16,075 nt of DNA from a bacterium (GCA_030426445.1 JAUHYS010000016.1:1-16075), one strand, 5' to 3'; shown: positions 1-8,798, counted from the stretch's first letter. Notes: a model not told the origin generated them from the letters alone. Translations and numbers: made by a program.

Positions 1-1
1 G

Positions 2-586
2 AAATGGATTAAATTTTGGAACCTAGGCCTACCCTGGCTCTTTTTACAAAAAATTTTGGGTTATAAAGAAAAATTTCCCAAAGCACCTCAACTGCAATCG
101 GAGATCAAGTTTCCTTGGGAAAATACCGACCTTCATATTTGCTTTTGTTGCAGCCCACATAATGAATACGGCTTACAAATGCAGTTTTTTGAGACACCGG
201 ACGGAGATATCGCCGCACAAGTTAAACCTCCAGAACATACACAGGGTTACCGAGGCATTATCCATGGCGGCATTGCAACCACGATTTTAGATGGAGTTTC
301 TAGCTCAGCGGTTTTTCATCTTAAAAAACAAGTCGTGGTCACGGTTAAGTTAAATTGTCAGTGGTTTTTACCTCTAACTAAAAAAGATAATTGTCGTGCA
401 CTGGCTTTTTTAAAAGCTTCTTATAAAAACTTTTATGTTGTGGAGTCCTATTTATTTCGCGGCGATGGAAAAGTGGCCGCTAAATCATCCGGCCTATTTA
501 TGTCGCCCCAGCTAAAGGCATTTGAAAAAATGTCAGGAGTCAAACTGTCCAAAGAGTACAAAAATTTCTTTGCTCCAGCGAAATAA
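2..586 (+). CDS. PaaI-type hotdog thioesterase, 5' end probably outside window
   Basis: This is a single hotdog-fold acyl-CoA thioesterase of the PaaI/YbgC superfamily; such enzymes hydrolyse acyl- or aryl-CoA in the cytoplasm, and the substrate cannot be read from sequence. Counting from the TTG at 56, a cysteine-rich segment (ICFCCSPHNEYGL, residues 28-40) precedes the strand that leads into the active site, as in many PaaI-like proteins. The signature HGGIATTILDG (70-80) gives the substrate-binding HGG and the acidic residue D79 on the hotdog helix. The frame is open to the window edge, and the only start-like codon before residue 42 is that TTG, which has no ribosome binding site. I therefore infer that the real start lies upstream and give the open frame. 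The dehalogenase gene follows 71 bases downstream on the same strand, but a functional link is not evident. The family call is firm; the start is not. Confidence 0.8.
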   Translation, partial: KWIKFWNLGLPWLFLQKILGYKEKFPKAPQLQSEIKFPWENTDLHICFCCSPHNEYGLQMQFFETPDGDIAAQVKPPEHTQGYRGIIHGGIATTILDGVSSSAVFHLKKQVVVTVKLNCQWFLPLTKKDNCRALAFLKASYKNFYVVESYLFRGDGKVAAKSSGLFMSPQLKAFEKMSGVKLSKEYKNFFAPAK

Positions 587-657
587 ATATTTAATAAAAA
601 ATAAGTAAGCTCATTAAGAAAATAATTTTGACATTTTATTTTTAAAAAGAGGTGAAA

Positions 658-1578
658 ATGAAAGTACTTCGAACTCCTGATGAGAGATTCCAAAATCTTC
701 CCAACTTTCCTTACTCTCCACATTATCAAGATATTCAAGCAGAAGACGGCACTACATTACGCATGCACTATTTGGATGAAGGAAATAGCAATGGACAGCC
801 GGTTTTACTCATGCACGGCGAACCGAGTTGGTGTTTTCTTTATCGTAAAATGATTCCTACCTTAGCCAAGGCAGGTTTTCGAGTACTTGCTCCTGACCTG
901 ATTGGCTTTGGTCGTTCGGATAAGCCCGCTGAGCAAAGCGACTACAGTTACCAATCTCATATTGACTGGGTGACGCAGTGGATAAAAGCACTTGATTTAA
1001 AAAACATCGCCTTAGTTTGTCAGGACTGGGGAGGCTTACTCGGATTACGAATCGCTGCAGAAAATCAATCACGCTTTTCTCATATTGTGGCAGCCAACAC
1101 AGCCTTACCCACAGGTGATCAACAACTACCAGAGGCTTTTTTTCAATGGCAAAAGTTTTCTCAAGAAGTTCCTGAATTTCCGGTTGGACAAATTATTAAT
1201 ATGGGAACTGTATCCAGTCTAAGCGAAGAAATCATACAAGCCTACGACGCTCCTTTTCCAGATGAAAGCTATAAAGCTGGCGCAAGAGTTTTTCCCATGC
1301 TTGTTCCCGCTAAACCCAATGACCCCGCTTCAGAAGCTAATCGAAAAGCCTGGGAACTACTCAAACAATGGCAAAAGCCCTTTCTTACGGCGTTTAGTGA
1401 CAAAGATCCCATTATGAAAGGTGGAGAAAAAATCTTTCAAAAACTCATTCCCGGCGCTCAAAGCCAGCCACATACAATCATCGAAAAGGGTGGTCATTTT
1501 TTACAAGAAGATCAGGGAGAAAAATTAGCTGAAGTAGTTGTCGAGTTTATTAAAGCTAAACTCCACACCCTCACTTAG
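658..1578 (+). CDS. haloalkane dehalogenase, DhlA-like (subfamily I) alpha/beta hydrolase
   Basis: Enzymes of this family (EC 3.8.1.5) cleave carbon-halogen bonds hydrolytically in the cytoplasm to give alcohol and halide. The catalytic set is complete: oxyanion segment HGEPSW (residues 53-58), nucleophile D123 with halide-binding W124 in CQDWGG, a cap-domain tryptophan W164 in FFQWQKF that lines up with the second halide-binding Trp of DhlA, acid D250 in SDKDPI and base H280 in GGHFLQED. That pattern distinguishes the family from epoxide hydrolases and esterases. I chose ATG 658 because AGAGG ends at 652, five bases before it; a GTG at 652 overlaps that ribosome binding site. The length of 306 residues is normal for the family. 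The stop TAG shares bases with the stop of the convergent PIN toxin (TTAG). The natural substrate is unknown, and many chromosomal homologues have no proven physiological halide substrate. Confidence 0.88.
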   Translation: MKVLRTPDERFQNLPNFPYSPHYQDIQAEDGTTLRMHYLDEGNSNGQPVLLMHGEPSWCFLYRKMIPTLAKAGFRVLAPDLIGFGRSDKPAEQSDYSYQSHIDWVTQWIKALDLKNIALVCQDWGGLLGLRIAAENQSRFSHIVAANTALPTGDQQLPEAFFQWQKFSQEVPEFPVGQIINMGTVSSLSEEIIQAYDAPFPDESYKAGARVFPMLVPAKPNDPASEANRKAWELLKQWQKPFLTAFSDKDPIMKGGEKIFQKLIPGAQSQPHTIIEKGGHFLQEDQGEKLAEVVVEFIKAKLHTLT

Positions 1579-2006
1579 TGATCATTTTTATCATACAAAA
1601 TCAAAAACTGTTGTGGGTTGAGAGCAGGCAAACTAGCCTCTCTAAAATCTCTAATATTTCGAGTCATAAAATAATCGACCTTATATCTCAATGCTGTATA
1701 GAATTGAATTCCATCCTCAAAATCAGAAAACTTAGAGTTGAGGGATTCACCGATTTCTCGATCTCCGACTGAAAGAATAGTCAGTAATTCTCTTAACTTT
1801 TTAACAGAAAGAATGGCTGTTTTTTTATCTTTAAGTCGGCGAATAATATAATAAATATTGGCGAGGATGAGACTCGAACTAAAACCTAAGATTGATTTCT
1901 CTTCACATAAACTAAGTACATGAGCAGCCTCTATGTAAAAGGGCTTTCTTTGTAGTAGCAGGTCCAAAAGCACATCTGTATCTATAAATACTCGAGGTTT
2001 TTTCAC
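1575..2006 (-). CDS. PIN-domain ribonuclease toxin (VapC-like)
   Basis: This is a 143-residue single PIN domain of the PIN_3 type, the RNase half of a type II toxin-antitoxin pair. The first acidic motif is FIDTDVLLDLL with D9 and D11; the helix after it (PFYIEAAHVLSLCEE) is typical of this subgroup. The middle acidic residues are E97/D98 in FEDGIQFYTAL and the last is D120 in TRNIRDF. Together these would form the metal site that cuts RNA. It starts at GTG 2006, whose bases overlap the TGA stop of the antitoxin (GTGA), so the pair is translationally coupled with the antitoxin first. Its TAA stop overlaps the dehalogenase stop on the other strand. The motifs look intact, so I expect an active toxin; the RNA target is unknown. 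Confidence 0.87.
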   Translation of the reverse strand: MKKPRVFIDTDVLLDLLLQRKPFYIEAAHVLSLCEEKSILGFSSSLILANIYYIIRRLKDKKTAILSVKKLRELLTILSVGDREIGESLNSKFSDFEDGIQFYTALRYKVDYFMTRNIRDFREASLPALNPQQFLILYDKNDH

Positions 2007-2263
2007 AAATATTTCTCAATGAGCTCATCGGTGAGAACTTCGTCATCTGGTTTTGTTAGTTTCTTTTTAGTTTTTGCAATACCCATAAGCTGCTGAGTCA
2101 TAGCGCCCATTTGTTTTGTTGATTTTTTTTTCTTACAAGGCATAAAAGTAGCGGAAAGATAAGACTCAACTAAATAAGACAGGCTAACGCCTTGTTTTTT
2201 TGCATACGCCTTCGCTTGATGAATAACAGAATCTTTTATACTGAGAGTGAGTTTAGTATTCAT
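2003..2263 (-). CDS. antitoxin, DUF6364-like ribbon-helix-helix protein
   Basis: This 86-residue protein is the likely cognate antitoxin of the PIN toxin that follows with a 4-base overlap. Residues 1-38 fit a ribbon-helix-helix DNA-binding domain: a short basic strand (MNTKLTLSIKD), then a helix (VIHQAKAYAKKQG), a turn and a second helix (SLSYLVESYL). This is the pattern of DUF6364 proteins found next to PIN toxins. Residues 41-71 are lysine-rich, and the acidic tail (PDDEVLTDELIEKYL) probably wraps the toxin. The open frame extends 19 codons upstream, but those codons lie in the promoter region. ATG 2263 is preceded by GCAGGT and gives the family-like N-terminus. It probably represses its own operon through the repeated ATACGTAT sites upstream. 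Confidence 0.8.
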   Translation of the reverse strand: MNTKLTLSIKDSVIHQAKAYAKKQGVSLSYLVESYLSATFMPCKKKKSTKQMGAMTQQLMGIAKTKKKLTKPDDEVLTDELIEKYL

Positions 2264-2276
2264 GATACCTGCACCT

Positions 2277-2314
2277 ATACGTATTATATAAAATATTTTA
2301 TACGTATTTGTCAA
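2277..2314 (-). promoter_or_regulatory. toxin-antitoxin promoter with two ATACGTAT operators
   Basis: Read on the minus strand, a perfect -35 TTGACA (2314-2309) is followed after 18 bases by TATATA (2290-2285), with TATAAT overlapping it at 2288-2283. The 8-bp palindrome ATACGTAT occurs exactly twice, at 2300-2307 between the two hexamers and at 2277-2284 just after the -10. The centres are 23 bp apart, close to two helical turns. Two evenly spaced palindromes at a toxin-antitoxin promoter are what a ribbon-helix-helix autorepressor would bind; that link is inferred. Confidence 0.6.
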
Positions 2315-2370
2315 TAACACCTTAGCTATCCTAAAAAATTAGTGGAAACTGTATTGAGTTTTTTGCCGAC

Positions 2371-2916
2371 TTATAGATTCAACTGCAGTTTAGCGGCTTC
2401 GCTCATTTTTTCGGGGCTCCAGGTAGGCTCCCAGGTGAGCTCGACTTTTGCCGAAGCCACTTCGGGAATGGCATTGATTTTTTCTTCGACTTCGGGAGGA
2501 AGAGACTCGGCGACTGGGCACATGGGTGAAGTCAAGGTCATCAAAAGATCGACATGATTATTTTCTTTGACTTCGATCTCATAGATTAAACCGAGTTCAA
2601 AAATATTGACGGGAATCTCTGGGTCATAGCAATCTTTGAGTACAGCAATCACTTTATCCTTAATGGGATGGGACTCTTTTTCTAACCTTTCTGATGGAGG
2701 AATTTCGGAGTCTGAATCTGGTTTTTTTTCTGATTTATTTTCTGGGCTTGCCTGTGACTCGTCTGGCTTGTCTGCCGCCTTGTCCTCTGAGTTTTGCAGA
2801 GTTTCTTGTGGAGCTTCAGGTTTTAAAACTTCAGAATTTTGAGATGCATGAGAAATGTTTTCTTCTAAAGCTTCCTCGTTTGATTTGTCTTTCTTTTTAA
2901 ATAGCTTTCCTAACAT
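2371..2916 (-). CDS. sufT: SufT-type DUF59/MIP18 Fe-S maturation factor with long acidic N-terminus
   Basis: This is the last gene of the suf operon, 22 bases after sufU. Residues 85-181 are a DUF59 (MIP18) domain as found in Suf-associated proteins that help load iron-sulfur clusters onto target enzymes. Visible signatures are the DPEIPVNIFELGLIYEI motif (98-114), the conserved cysteine C133 in TSPMCPVAESLP, and a WSPEKMSEAAK tail typical of the family. Residues 8-85 are very different: almost only K, E, S, P, D, Q and N, with no hydrophobic core, so probably disordered. Most Suf-operon DUF59 proteins are little longer than the domain, so this roughly 80-residue lead is unusual. The start ATG 2916 has a purine-rich AGAAAGAGAAG before it, and the short basic segment MLGKLFKKKDK suggests the extension is really translated. 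Confidence 0.85.
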   Translation of the reverse strand: MLGKLFKKKDKSNEEALEENISHASQNSEVLKPEAPQETLQNSEDKAADKPDESQASPENKSEKKPDSDSEIPPSERLEKESHPIKDKVIAVLKDCYDPEIPVNIFELGLIYEIEVKENNHVDLLMTLTSPMCPVAESLPPEVEEKINAIPEVASAKVELTWEPTWSPEKMSEAAKLQLNL

Positions 2917-2938
2917 AGACTTCTCTTTCTAATTTTCA

Positions 2939-3391
2939 TTACTCTGTTGTGACCGCTTCGGAACTACCATCCAAAGCCGAGTTTAAAGTATGCCAAGCCA
3001 GTGAAGCGCATTTAACTCGTGCAGGAAACTCACAAACCCCCGCCAGCACAGCGAGTTTACCCAATCCATCCGGGGCTTCTAGGCCTGGACTTGCGGTAAC
3101 CATGCTATGAAACTTTTCGAAGATGGCTTTGGCTTCACTAAAAGATTTTCCTTTGAGTGCATCTGTCATGAGTGAAGCCGAAGCTTTAGAAATTGCACAA
3201 CCCGAGCCAACAAAACTTAAATCTTCAATTTTTTGATCTGCACCTAGTTTTAAATAAACGGTCAGTTGATCTCCGCAAAGGGGGTTAAAGCCTTCGGCTT
3301 GGCGATCGGCTCCGGGCATTTCATGAAAATTACGCGGGTGTTTATTATGGTCCAAAATGACTTCTTGATAGAGTTCACGCAGTTCACTCAT
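2939..3391 (-). CDS. sufU: SufU, sulfur-transfer/scaffold-like protein of the SUF system
   Basis: This 150-residue IscU-fold protein is of the SufU type. SufU accepts persulfide sulfur from SufS and passes it to the SufBCD complex; it binds zinc in the characterised cases. The ligands are all present: C39 and D41 in NPLCGD, C65 in GSGCAIS and C128 in ARVKCASLAW. The stretch of about 20 residues between the second and third cysteines (LEAPDGLGKLAVLAGVCEF) is the insertion that separates SufU from IscU, and the HscA-binding LPPVK motif of IscU is absent. An additional cysteine, C120, sits just before the third ligand. Its ATG overlaps the sufS stop (ATGA), which fits stoichiometric co-production with its sulfur donor. 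No sufE or sufA is present in the operon, so SufU is probably the main sulfur acceptor here. Confidence 0.93.
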   Translation of the reverse strand: MSELRELYQEVILDHNKHPRNFHEMPGADRQAEGFNPLCGDQLTVYLKLGADQKIEDLSFVGSGCAISKASASLMTDALKGKSFSEAKAIFEKFHSMVTASPGLEAPDGLGKLAVLAGVCEFPARVKCASLAWHTLNSALDGSSEAVTTE

Positions 3392-4680
3392 CCCTTAAAA
3401 ACCTCCTGTACTTTTTTAATCGCTTCAAGCAAAGCATCGACTTCTTCAAAGCTATTATAAAAAGCAAAAGAAGCGCGAACCGTGGCCGGCACTCCAAAGC
3501 GTTGCATCAAAGGCATGGTGCAATGATGGCCCGCACGCACTGCCACGCCTTCGTTATCTAAAATCGTCCCGATGTCATGAGGGTGAATGTCCTGCAGAAC
3601 AAAAGACAGCACGCTGGTTTTTTCTTTGGCTTGACCGATGACTTTTAGTCCCGGTAAAGCGCTCAAAGCTTTTGTAGCATAATCCAAAACTTCTTTCTCG
3701 TAACTTGCCAATTGAGACATGCCCAATTCTTGCACATAATCGATGGCAGCGCCTAAACCAATTGCTCCGGCAATATGCGGTGTGCCCGCTTCAAACTTAT
3801 AGGGCAAATCATTGTAAGTCGTTTTTTCGAAACTAACCTGACGAATCATATCCCCGCCCCCTTGATAAGGCGGCATGTTTTCTAGCAAGCTTTCTTTGCC
3901 ATAAAGTACACCGATGCCTGTTGGGGCAAAAAGTTTATGGCCGGAAAAAACAAAGAAATCCGCATCGAGCTCTTGCACGTTTATTTCAAGATGATTCACA
4001 GATTGAGCTCCATCTACCAAAACAGGAACTCCAGCTTGATGCGCCACATCGATGATTTTTTTCATGGGATTGATCGTCCCCAAAGAATTACTCACATGAA
4101 CCATGGCCACTAACTTTGTTTTTTCTGAAAGCATGTTTTGATAGGCTTCTAAATCCAGCTCTCCCGCATCCGTTACTGGAACGACCTTGAGCTGCGCACC
4201 TATTTGCTCGACCAACATTTGCCAAGGCACAATATTAGAATGATGCTCCATATGAGAAATGATGATTTCATCGCCTGCCTTGATATTTTGTCTTCCATAA
4301 GTTTGAGCCACTAAATTAATGGACTCGGTCGTACCACGGGTAAAAATCACTTCGCTGGTTTTTTGCGCATGAATGAAAGCTCGGACTTTTTCTCGGGCGG
4401 CTTCGTATTCGTCTGTCGCGCGCTGACTGAGTGTGTGCACACCACGGTGAATATTTGCATTGTCCCAAGTATAGTAATGATGAAGCTTTTCGATGACCGC
4501 TCGAGGTTTTTGAGTGCTTGCAGCATTGTCTAAATATACGAGTGGCTTGCCATGGACTTTCTGATGCAGGGCTGGGAATTCTTCGCGAATTTTTTTTAGG
4601 TTAAACTCAAGCTTAGAGCCCTGTGTTTTCATCATCGAATCCCCTGTCATTTTTTCCGCCGTTTTTGCATGGACACTCAT
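3388..4680 (-). CDS. sufS: SufS, group II cysteine desulfurase
   Basis: SufS is a PLP enzyme that removes sulfur from L-cysteine as a persulfide and gives alanine, supplying the SUF pathway. The fold-type I class V aminotransferase domain covers about residues 45-425. The Schiff-base lysine is K249 in FSGHKLFAPTG, and the catalytic cysteine is C387 in RAGHHCTMPL on the short loop that marks the SufS/CsdA group. The histidine cluster HMEHHSN (143-149) lies over the PLP ring. The start is ambiguous. ATG 4680 has AAGGA seven bases upstream, but two later adjacent ATGs (residues 16 and 17) have AGGGG at good spacing and would give a length closer to the family norm. The gene begins 22 bases after sufD and overlaps sufU by four bases. 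Confidence 0.95.
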   Translation of the reverse strand: MSVHAKTAEKMTGDSMMKTQGSKLEFNLKKIREEFPALHQKVHGKPLVYLDNAASTQKPRAVIEKLHHYYTWDNANIHRGVHTLSQRATDEYEAAREKVRAFIHAQKTSEVIFTRGTTESINLVAQTYGRQNIKAGDEIIISHMEHHSNIVPWQMLVEQIGAQLKVVPVTDAGELDLEAYQNMLSEKTKLVAMVHVSNSLGTINPMKKIIDVAHQAGVPVLVDGAQSVNHLEINVQELDADFFVFSGHKLFAPTGIGVLYGKESLLENMPPYQGGGDMIRQVSFEKTTYNDLPYKFEAGTPHIAGAIGLGAAIDYVQELGMSQLASYEKEVLDYATKALSALPGLKVIGQAKEKTSVLSFVLQDIHPHDIGTILDNEGVAVRAGHHCTMPLMQRFGVPATVRASFAFYNSFEEVDALLEAIKKVQEVFKG

Positions 4681-4702
4681 ATTAAATTCCTTACATCACA
4701 GA

Positions 4703-6039
4703 TCATTGTGCAAGACTTTCCCCTAATAATGCACTTTCTTTTAAATTTAACCTTTCTAATAAAACTTGCTTGAGTTTTTCTTGTAAAACGGTCAGCTCAA
4801 TAGACTCTAAACTTTCCGCTGCAAAGGCATAGGTCAATAAATTGCGCGCCCATTGTGGGTCGATGCCCCTGGATCTTAAGTAAAAAACCTGAGACTCATC
4901 CAAGCGACCCGTTGTGGCTCCATGGGCACATTTGACATCGTCTGCAAAAATTTCTAAAAGCGGTTTGGTATTGATCACGGCTTTTTTCGAAAGCAATAAG
5001 TTGCGATTGCTCAACTCGGAAACAGTTTTTTGCGCATCCGGCCTGACTAAAATCCTGCCATTAAAAACAGCCTGAGAGGCATCGTCTAAAATACCTTTGT
5101 AAAACTCGCGACTCGTACAATGAGGCACAGCGTGGTCAATGCTAGTTTGATTATCAATATGTTGCTGATCGCGCGTAAAATAAAGACCATGTAAACTGCA
5201 ATCTGCACCAGACGCTTGGAGCCTGGCCTCTAACTCAAGTCGAGCCATCGCAGCTCCCAAGGCAATATTATGAGATTCCACCTGACTATGGCGCTCTTGC
5301 ACTATGTTGAGGCTGGCAATATGAAAGGCATTGGCAGCTTCTTCTTGAACTCGATAATGCTTGAGCTGGGCGTTTTCTCCTACATGAAAGTCGGTGACAC
5401 TATTGTTGAGATAGGCGTTTTCACCCGCCATACCGCGGTAACTTTCTATCACTTGCAATTTCGCGCCGGATTCTAAAACAATGAAATTACGTGGATGCGC
5501 GACTTGTGCATGGCCATTGGATAGAGAAAAATAAATGAGTTCGAGCGGACGGTCTAAAAGCGCATTTTTTTTGAGATGAATCCAAGCACCCTCTTGAGCA
5601 AAAGCCTGATTCCAAGCAACAAAAGCCTTTTCTTGAGCATCTTTGTTTTCAGAGCTTTTTACAAAAGCTTGCTGAACAGCTTTTTCGTCCTGAATCATGG
5701 CTTGGGAAAGCGGTAGAATGGTCACGCCCGCTGGCAAATCATTGCAGCGAGAGAGCTGCGGCTGAAAAATTCCATTGATAAACACTAGAGCAAAAGAGTT
5801 TTCTAAAAGGGCTTGGGCTTGATCATGGTTTTGACTCGCTGCCGAAGCAGAGCCTGCGTTAGGCAAAATAAAATTTTGCTCAGCAATGGCTTTGACAGAA
5901 GTATATTTCCAGGCCTCTTGCTGCGTAGTGGGAAAACCCATGTTTTCAAAACTTGCAAAGGCTTTCTCTTGAATCGGTTTTAACCAGGCTTCCTGAACAC
6001 CTTGTTGAAATTTTTGAAATTCTTTTTGATAAAATTCTG

Positions 6040-6043
<4 letters not shown>
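4703..6043 (-). CDS. sufD: SufD, Fe-S scaffold subunit of SufBC2D
   Basis: SufD pairs with SufB on top of a SufC dimer to form the cytoplasmic complex in which the cluster is built. The N-terminal helical part (residues 1-60, with PTTQQEAWKYTSV typical of SufD) leads into a long right-handed beta-helix. The C-terminal signature RNLLLSKKAVINTKPLLEI (347-365) is followed by C372 and H374 in DDVKCAHGATTG; these match the residues of E. coli SufD proposed to contribute to the cluster-forming interface with SufB. The last segment (FYLRSRGI and onward) is the SufC-binding helical region. Its ATG overlaps the sufC stop by four bases (ATGA). At 446 residues it is slightly long; the additional length is in the Ala/Gln-rich stretch around residues 60-80. 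No defect is seen. Confidence 0.93.
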
Positions 6044-6798
<755 letters not shown>

Positions 6799-6835
6799 TT
6801 TTATTTTTCTCCATTTTGCTTATTTATTAAAACTT

Positions 6836-8320
6836 TTATCCCACCGCGCCTTCTAAACTGACTCCCAAAAGGTTTTGGGCTTCGACGGCAAACTCCATGG
6901 GTAATTCTCTCAAGACTTCTTTGCAAAAACCATTGACGATGAGGTTAATGGCGTCTTCTTCGGAAATACCGCGCTGCTTGCAATAAAAGAGTTGATCCTC
7001 TCCGATTTTAGAAGTGGTGGCTTCGTGTTCCATTTGAGCGCTATTATTTTTGATCTCAATATAGGGAAAAGTATGCGCTCCGCATTTGTCTCCCATGAGT
7101 AAGGAGTCACATTGGCTATAGTTGCGAGCGTTTTCTGCACCTTTCATGACCTTCACCAAACCGCGATAAGTGTTATGGCTTTTGCCGGCCGAAATCCCTT
7201 TAGAGATAATCGTCGAACGCGTATTTTTACCGATGTGAATCATTTTAGTACCGGTATCGGCCTGCTGATAATTATTGGTGACCGCCACTGAGTAAAACTC
7301 CCCGATTGAATTATCACCCGTTAACAAGCAGCTAGGGTATTTCCAGGTCACCGCCGAACCCGTCTCGACTTGAGTCCAAGAAATTTTAGAGTTTTGACCT
7401 TTGCAATTTCCGCGCTTGGTCACAAAATTATAAATACCACCCTTGCCTTCCTTGTCACCAGGGTACCAATTTTGAACGGTGGAATATTTAATCTGTGCGT
7501 CATCTAAGGCAATGAGTTCCACTACGGCAGCATGGAGTTGATTCTCGTCGCGCATAGGAGCCGTGCAGCCTTCTAAGTAGCTAACATAGCTGCCCGCATC
7601 TGCCACAAGCAATGTGCGCTCAAACTGTCCGGTATTGGCGGCATTGATACGAAAGTAAGTAGAAAGCTCCATGGGGCAACGCACACCTTTGGGGATGTAG
7701 CAAAAAGAACCGTCCGAAAAAACCGCCGAGTTGAGTGTGGCAAAAAAATTATCGGTATAGGGCACCACAGTGCCTAAGTATTTTTTGACTAGTTCGGGAT
7801 GTTCTTGCACAGCCTCGGAAAAAGAACAAAAGATAATGCCTTTTTCGGCCAAGGTCTTTCGAAAAGTCGTGCCAACAGACACGCTATCAAAAACAGCGTC
7901 CACGGCAATCCCGGAAAGTCGCTTTTGTTCGTCTAGAGAAATTCCTAATTTATTAAAAGTCTCACGAATTTCGGGATCGATCTCGTCTAAGCTTTTTGGG
8001 GCGTCTTCTTTCTTTTTAGGCGCTGCATAATAATAGAGGGACTGATAATCGATTTTGTCGTAATGCACATTTTGCCATTCGGGTTCTTTCATGGTGAGCC
8101 AATGGCGATAGGCTTTGAGTCGCCACTCGAGCAGCCATGCAGGCTCATTCTTTTTCTTAGAAATGAGCCTCACAATGTCTTCGCTCAAGCCTTTGGGAAT
8201 GCGATCTTCTTCGACCTCGGTGACAAAGCCGTATTTATAATCTTGCGCGGTGAGGGCCTCTAGCTCGGGATTACTAGGCTTTGCTTCGGTATTTTTCTGT
8301 GCATTTTCTGCGGCTTCCAT
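6836..8320 (-). CDS. sufB: SufB, core Fe-S scaffold subunit
   Basis: SufB is the subunit on which the nascent 4Fe-4S cluster forms. The 494 residues contain the N-terminal helical domain (to about 110), the beta-helix core, and a C-terminal SufC-binding part. The functional residues identified in E. coli SufB have direct counterparts: C404 in YSQCDSLLMG, and E433 in MEHEATTSKIG, which lie close in space to the SufD cysteine/histidine pair. Another family hallmark is ENARNYSQCDS with DKCGAHTFPYIE immediately after. The first 25 residues are Ala/Glu/Asn-rich and poorly conserved. ATG 8320 has a clear AGGAG eight bases upstream. The gene begins 49 bases after the regulator stop and probably shares its transcript. 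Confidence 0.97.
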   Translation of the reverse strand: MEAAENAQKNTEAKPSNPELEALTAQDYKYGFVTEVEEDRIPKGLSEDIVRLISKKKNEPAWLLEWRLKAYRHWLTMKEPEWQNVHYDKIDYQSLYYYAAPKKKEDAPKSLDEIDPEIRETFNKLGISLDEQKRLSGIAVDAVFDSVSVGTTFRKTLAEKGIIFCSFSEAVQEHPELVKKYLGTVVPYTDNFFATLNSAVFSDGSFCYIPKGVRCPMELSTYFRINAANTGQFERTLLVADAGSYVSYLEGCTAPMRDENQLHAAVVELIALDDAQIKYSTVQNWYPGDKEGKGGIYNFVTKRGNCKGQNSKISWTQVETGSAVTWKYPSCLLTGDNSIGEFYSVAVTNNYQQADTGTKMIHIGKNTRSTIISKGISAGKSHNTYRGLVKVMKGAENARNYSQCDSLLMGDKCGAHTFPYIEIKNNSAQMEHEATTSKIGEDQLFYCKQRGISEEDAINLIVNGFCKEVLRELPMEFAVEAQNLLGVSLEGAVG

Positions 8321-8369
8321 TTTTTAATCTCCTAAAATACTTTCTATCTCTTAATAATATGCTTACAAT

Positions 8370-8798
8370 TTAATGCCCTGCCACCAAATGCGCCACGCTG
8401 GTATCGGCCAATAGGTGATAAATTTTATGATTGAGCTGCGAAAGCGGATGCTTGATCCGACAGCCATCCCATTGTGGGCAGGTGATTTTTTCTTCTTTAA
8501 AACACTCGGCCAAGGCCATGGGACCTTCAAAAATTTCCATAATATGAATGACAGAGATTTCCTCGGGATCTTTGGCCAAAATATAGCCTCCCTTGGTGCC
8601 GTGAACAGACTTAATCAAACCGCGACCCGCCAATTGCTGCAAAACTTTAGCCAGTAAAGAATAAGGGACTTGATAGGCCTCGGCAACTTCGCGTGCGCTA
8701 GTGAGCTGAGATGCGCCTATATCATGGCTATCTTCCTTGCGAATCATGTGTTCCATAGCGATGAGGGCGTATTCGGTTTTGCGATTAAAATGAATCAT
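8370..8798 (-). CDS. Rrf2-family Fe-S-sensing regulator of the suf operon
   Basis: This 142-residue Rrf2/IscR-type transcription factor heads the operon. The winged helix spans about residues 1-75: NRKTEYALIAM at the N-terminus, recognition helix VPYSLLAKVLQQL, and wing GLIKSVHGTKGGYIL. Three cysteines follow in the sensor loop: C99, C107 and C113 (spacings X7 and X5), comparable with the 2Fe-2S ligands of IscR, with H117 near the position of the IscR histidine ligand. I infer that it binds a labile cluster and represses suf expression when clusters are plentiful. A GACT-N5-AGTC site 35-47 bases upstream of the start supports autoregulation. The ribosome binding site is weak (only AAGCGA), so it may be made at a low level relative to sufB. 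It belongs with the Suf-linked regulators rather than with IscR itself. Confidence 0.9.
   Translation of the reverse strand: MIHFNRKTEYALIAMEHMIRKEDSHDIGASQLTSAREVAEAYQVPYSLLAKVLQQLAGRGLIKSVHGTKGGYILAKDPEEISVIHIMEIFEGPMALAECFKEEKITCPQWDGCRIKHPLSQLNHKIYHLLADTSVAHLVAGH

Noticed and set aside
628..633. Perfect TTGACA upstream of the dehalogenase
   Set aside because: A -10 at normal spacing would fall on the ribosome binding site at about 651, and no TATAAT-like hexamer is there. It is probably chance in AT-rich DNA.
1578..1772. Plus-strand open frame opposite the PIN toxin
   Set aside because: It has no ribosome binding site or family resemblance, and the opposite strand holds a complete PIN domain.
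2264..2320. Longer start for the PIN antitoxin
   Set aside because: These codons cover the promoter and both ATACGTAT operators, and the family N-terminus begins at ATG 2263.
2321..2370. Terminator after the suf operon
   Set aside because: Only a 5-bp AAACT/AGTTT stem is possible and the nearest T run is well downstream; not strong enough to call.
7770..8030. Open frame on the plus strand inside sufB
   Set aside because: It lies opposite a well-conserved gene and has a Ser/Lys-rich composition typical of an antisense shadow. The same holds for plus-strand frames over sufC, sufD, sufU and sufT.
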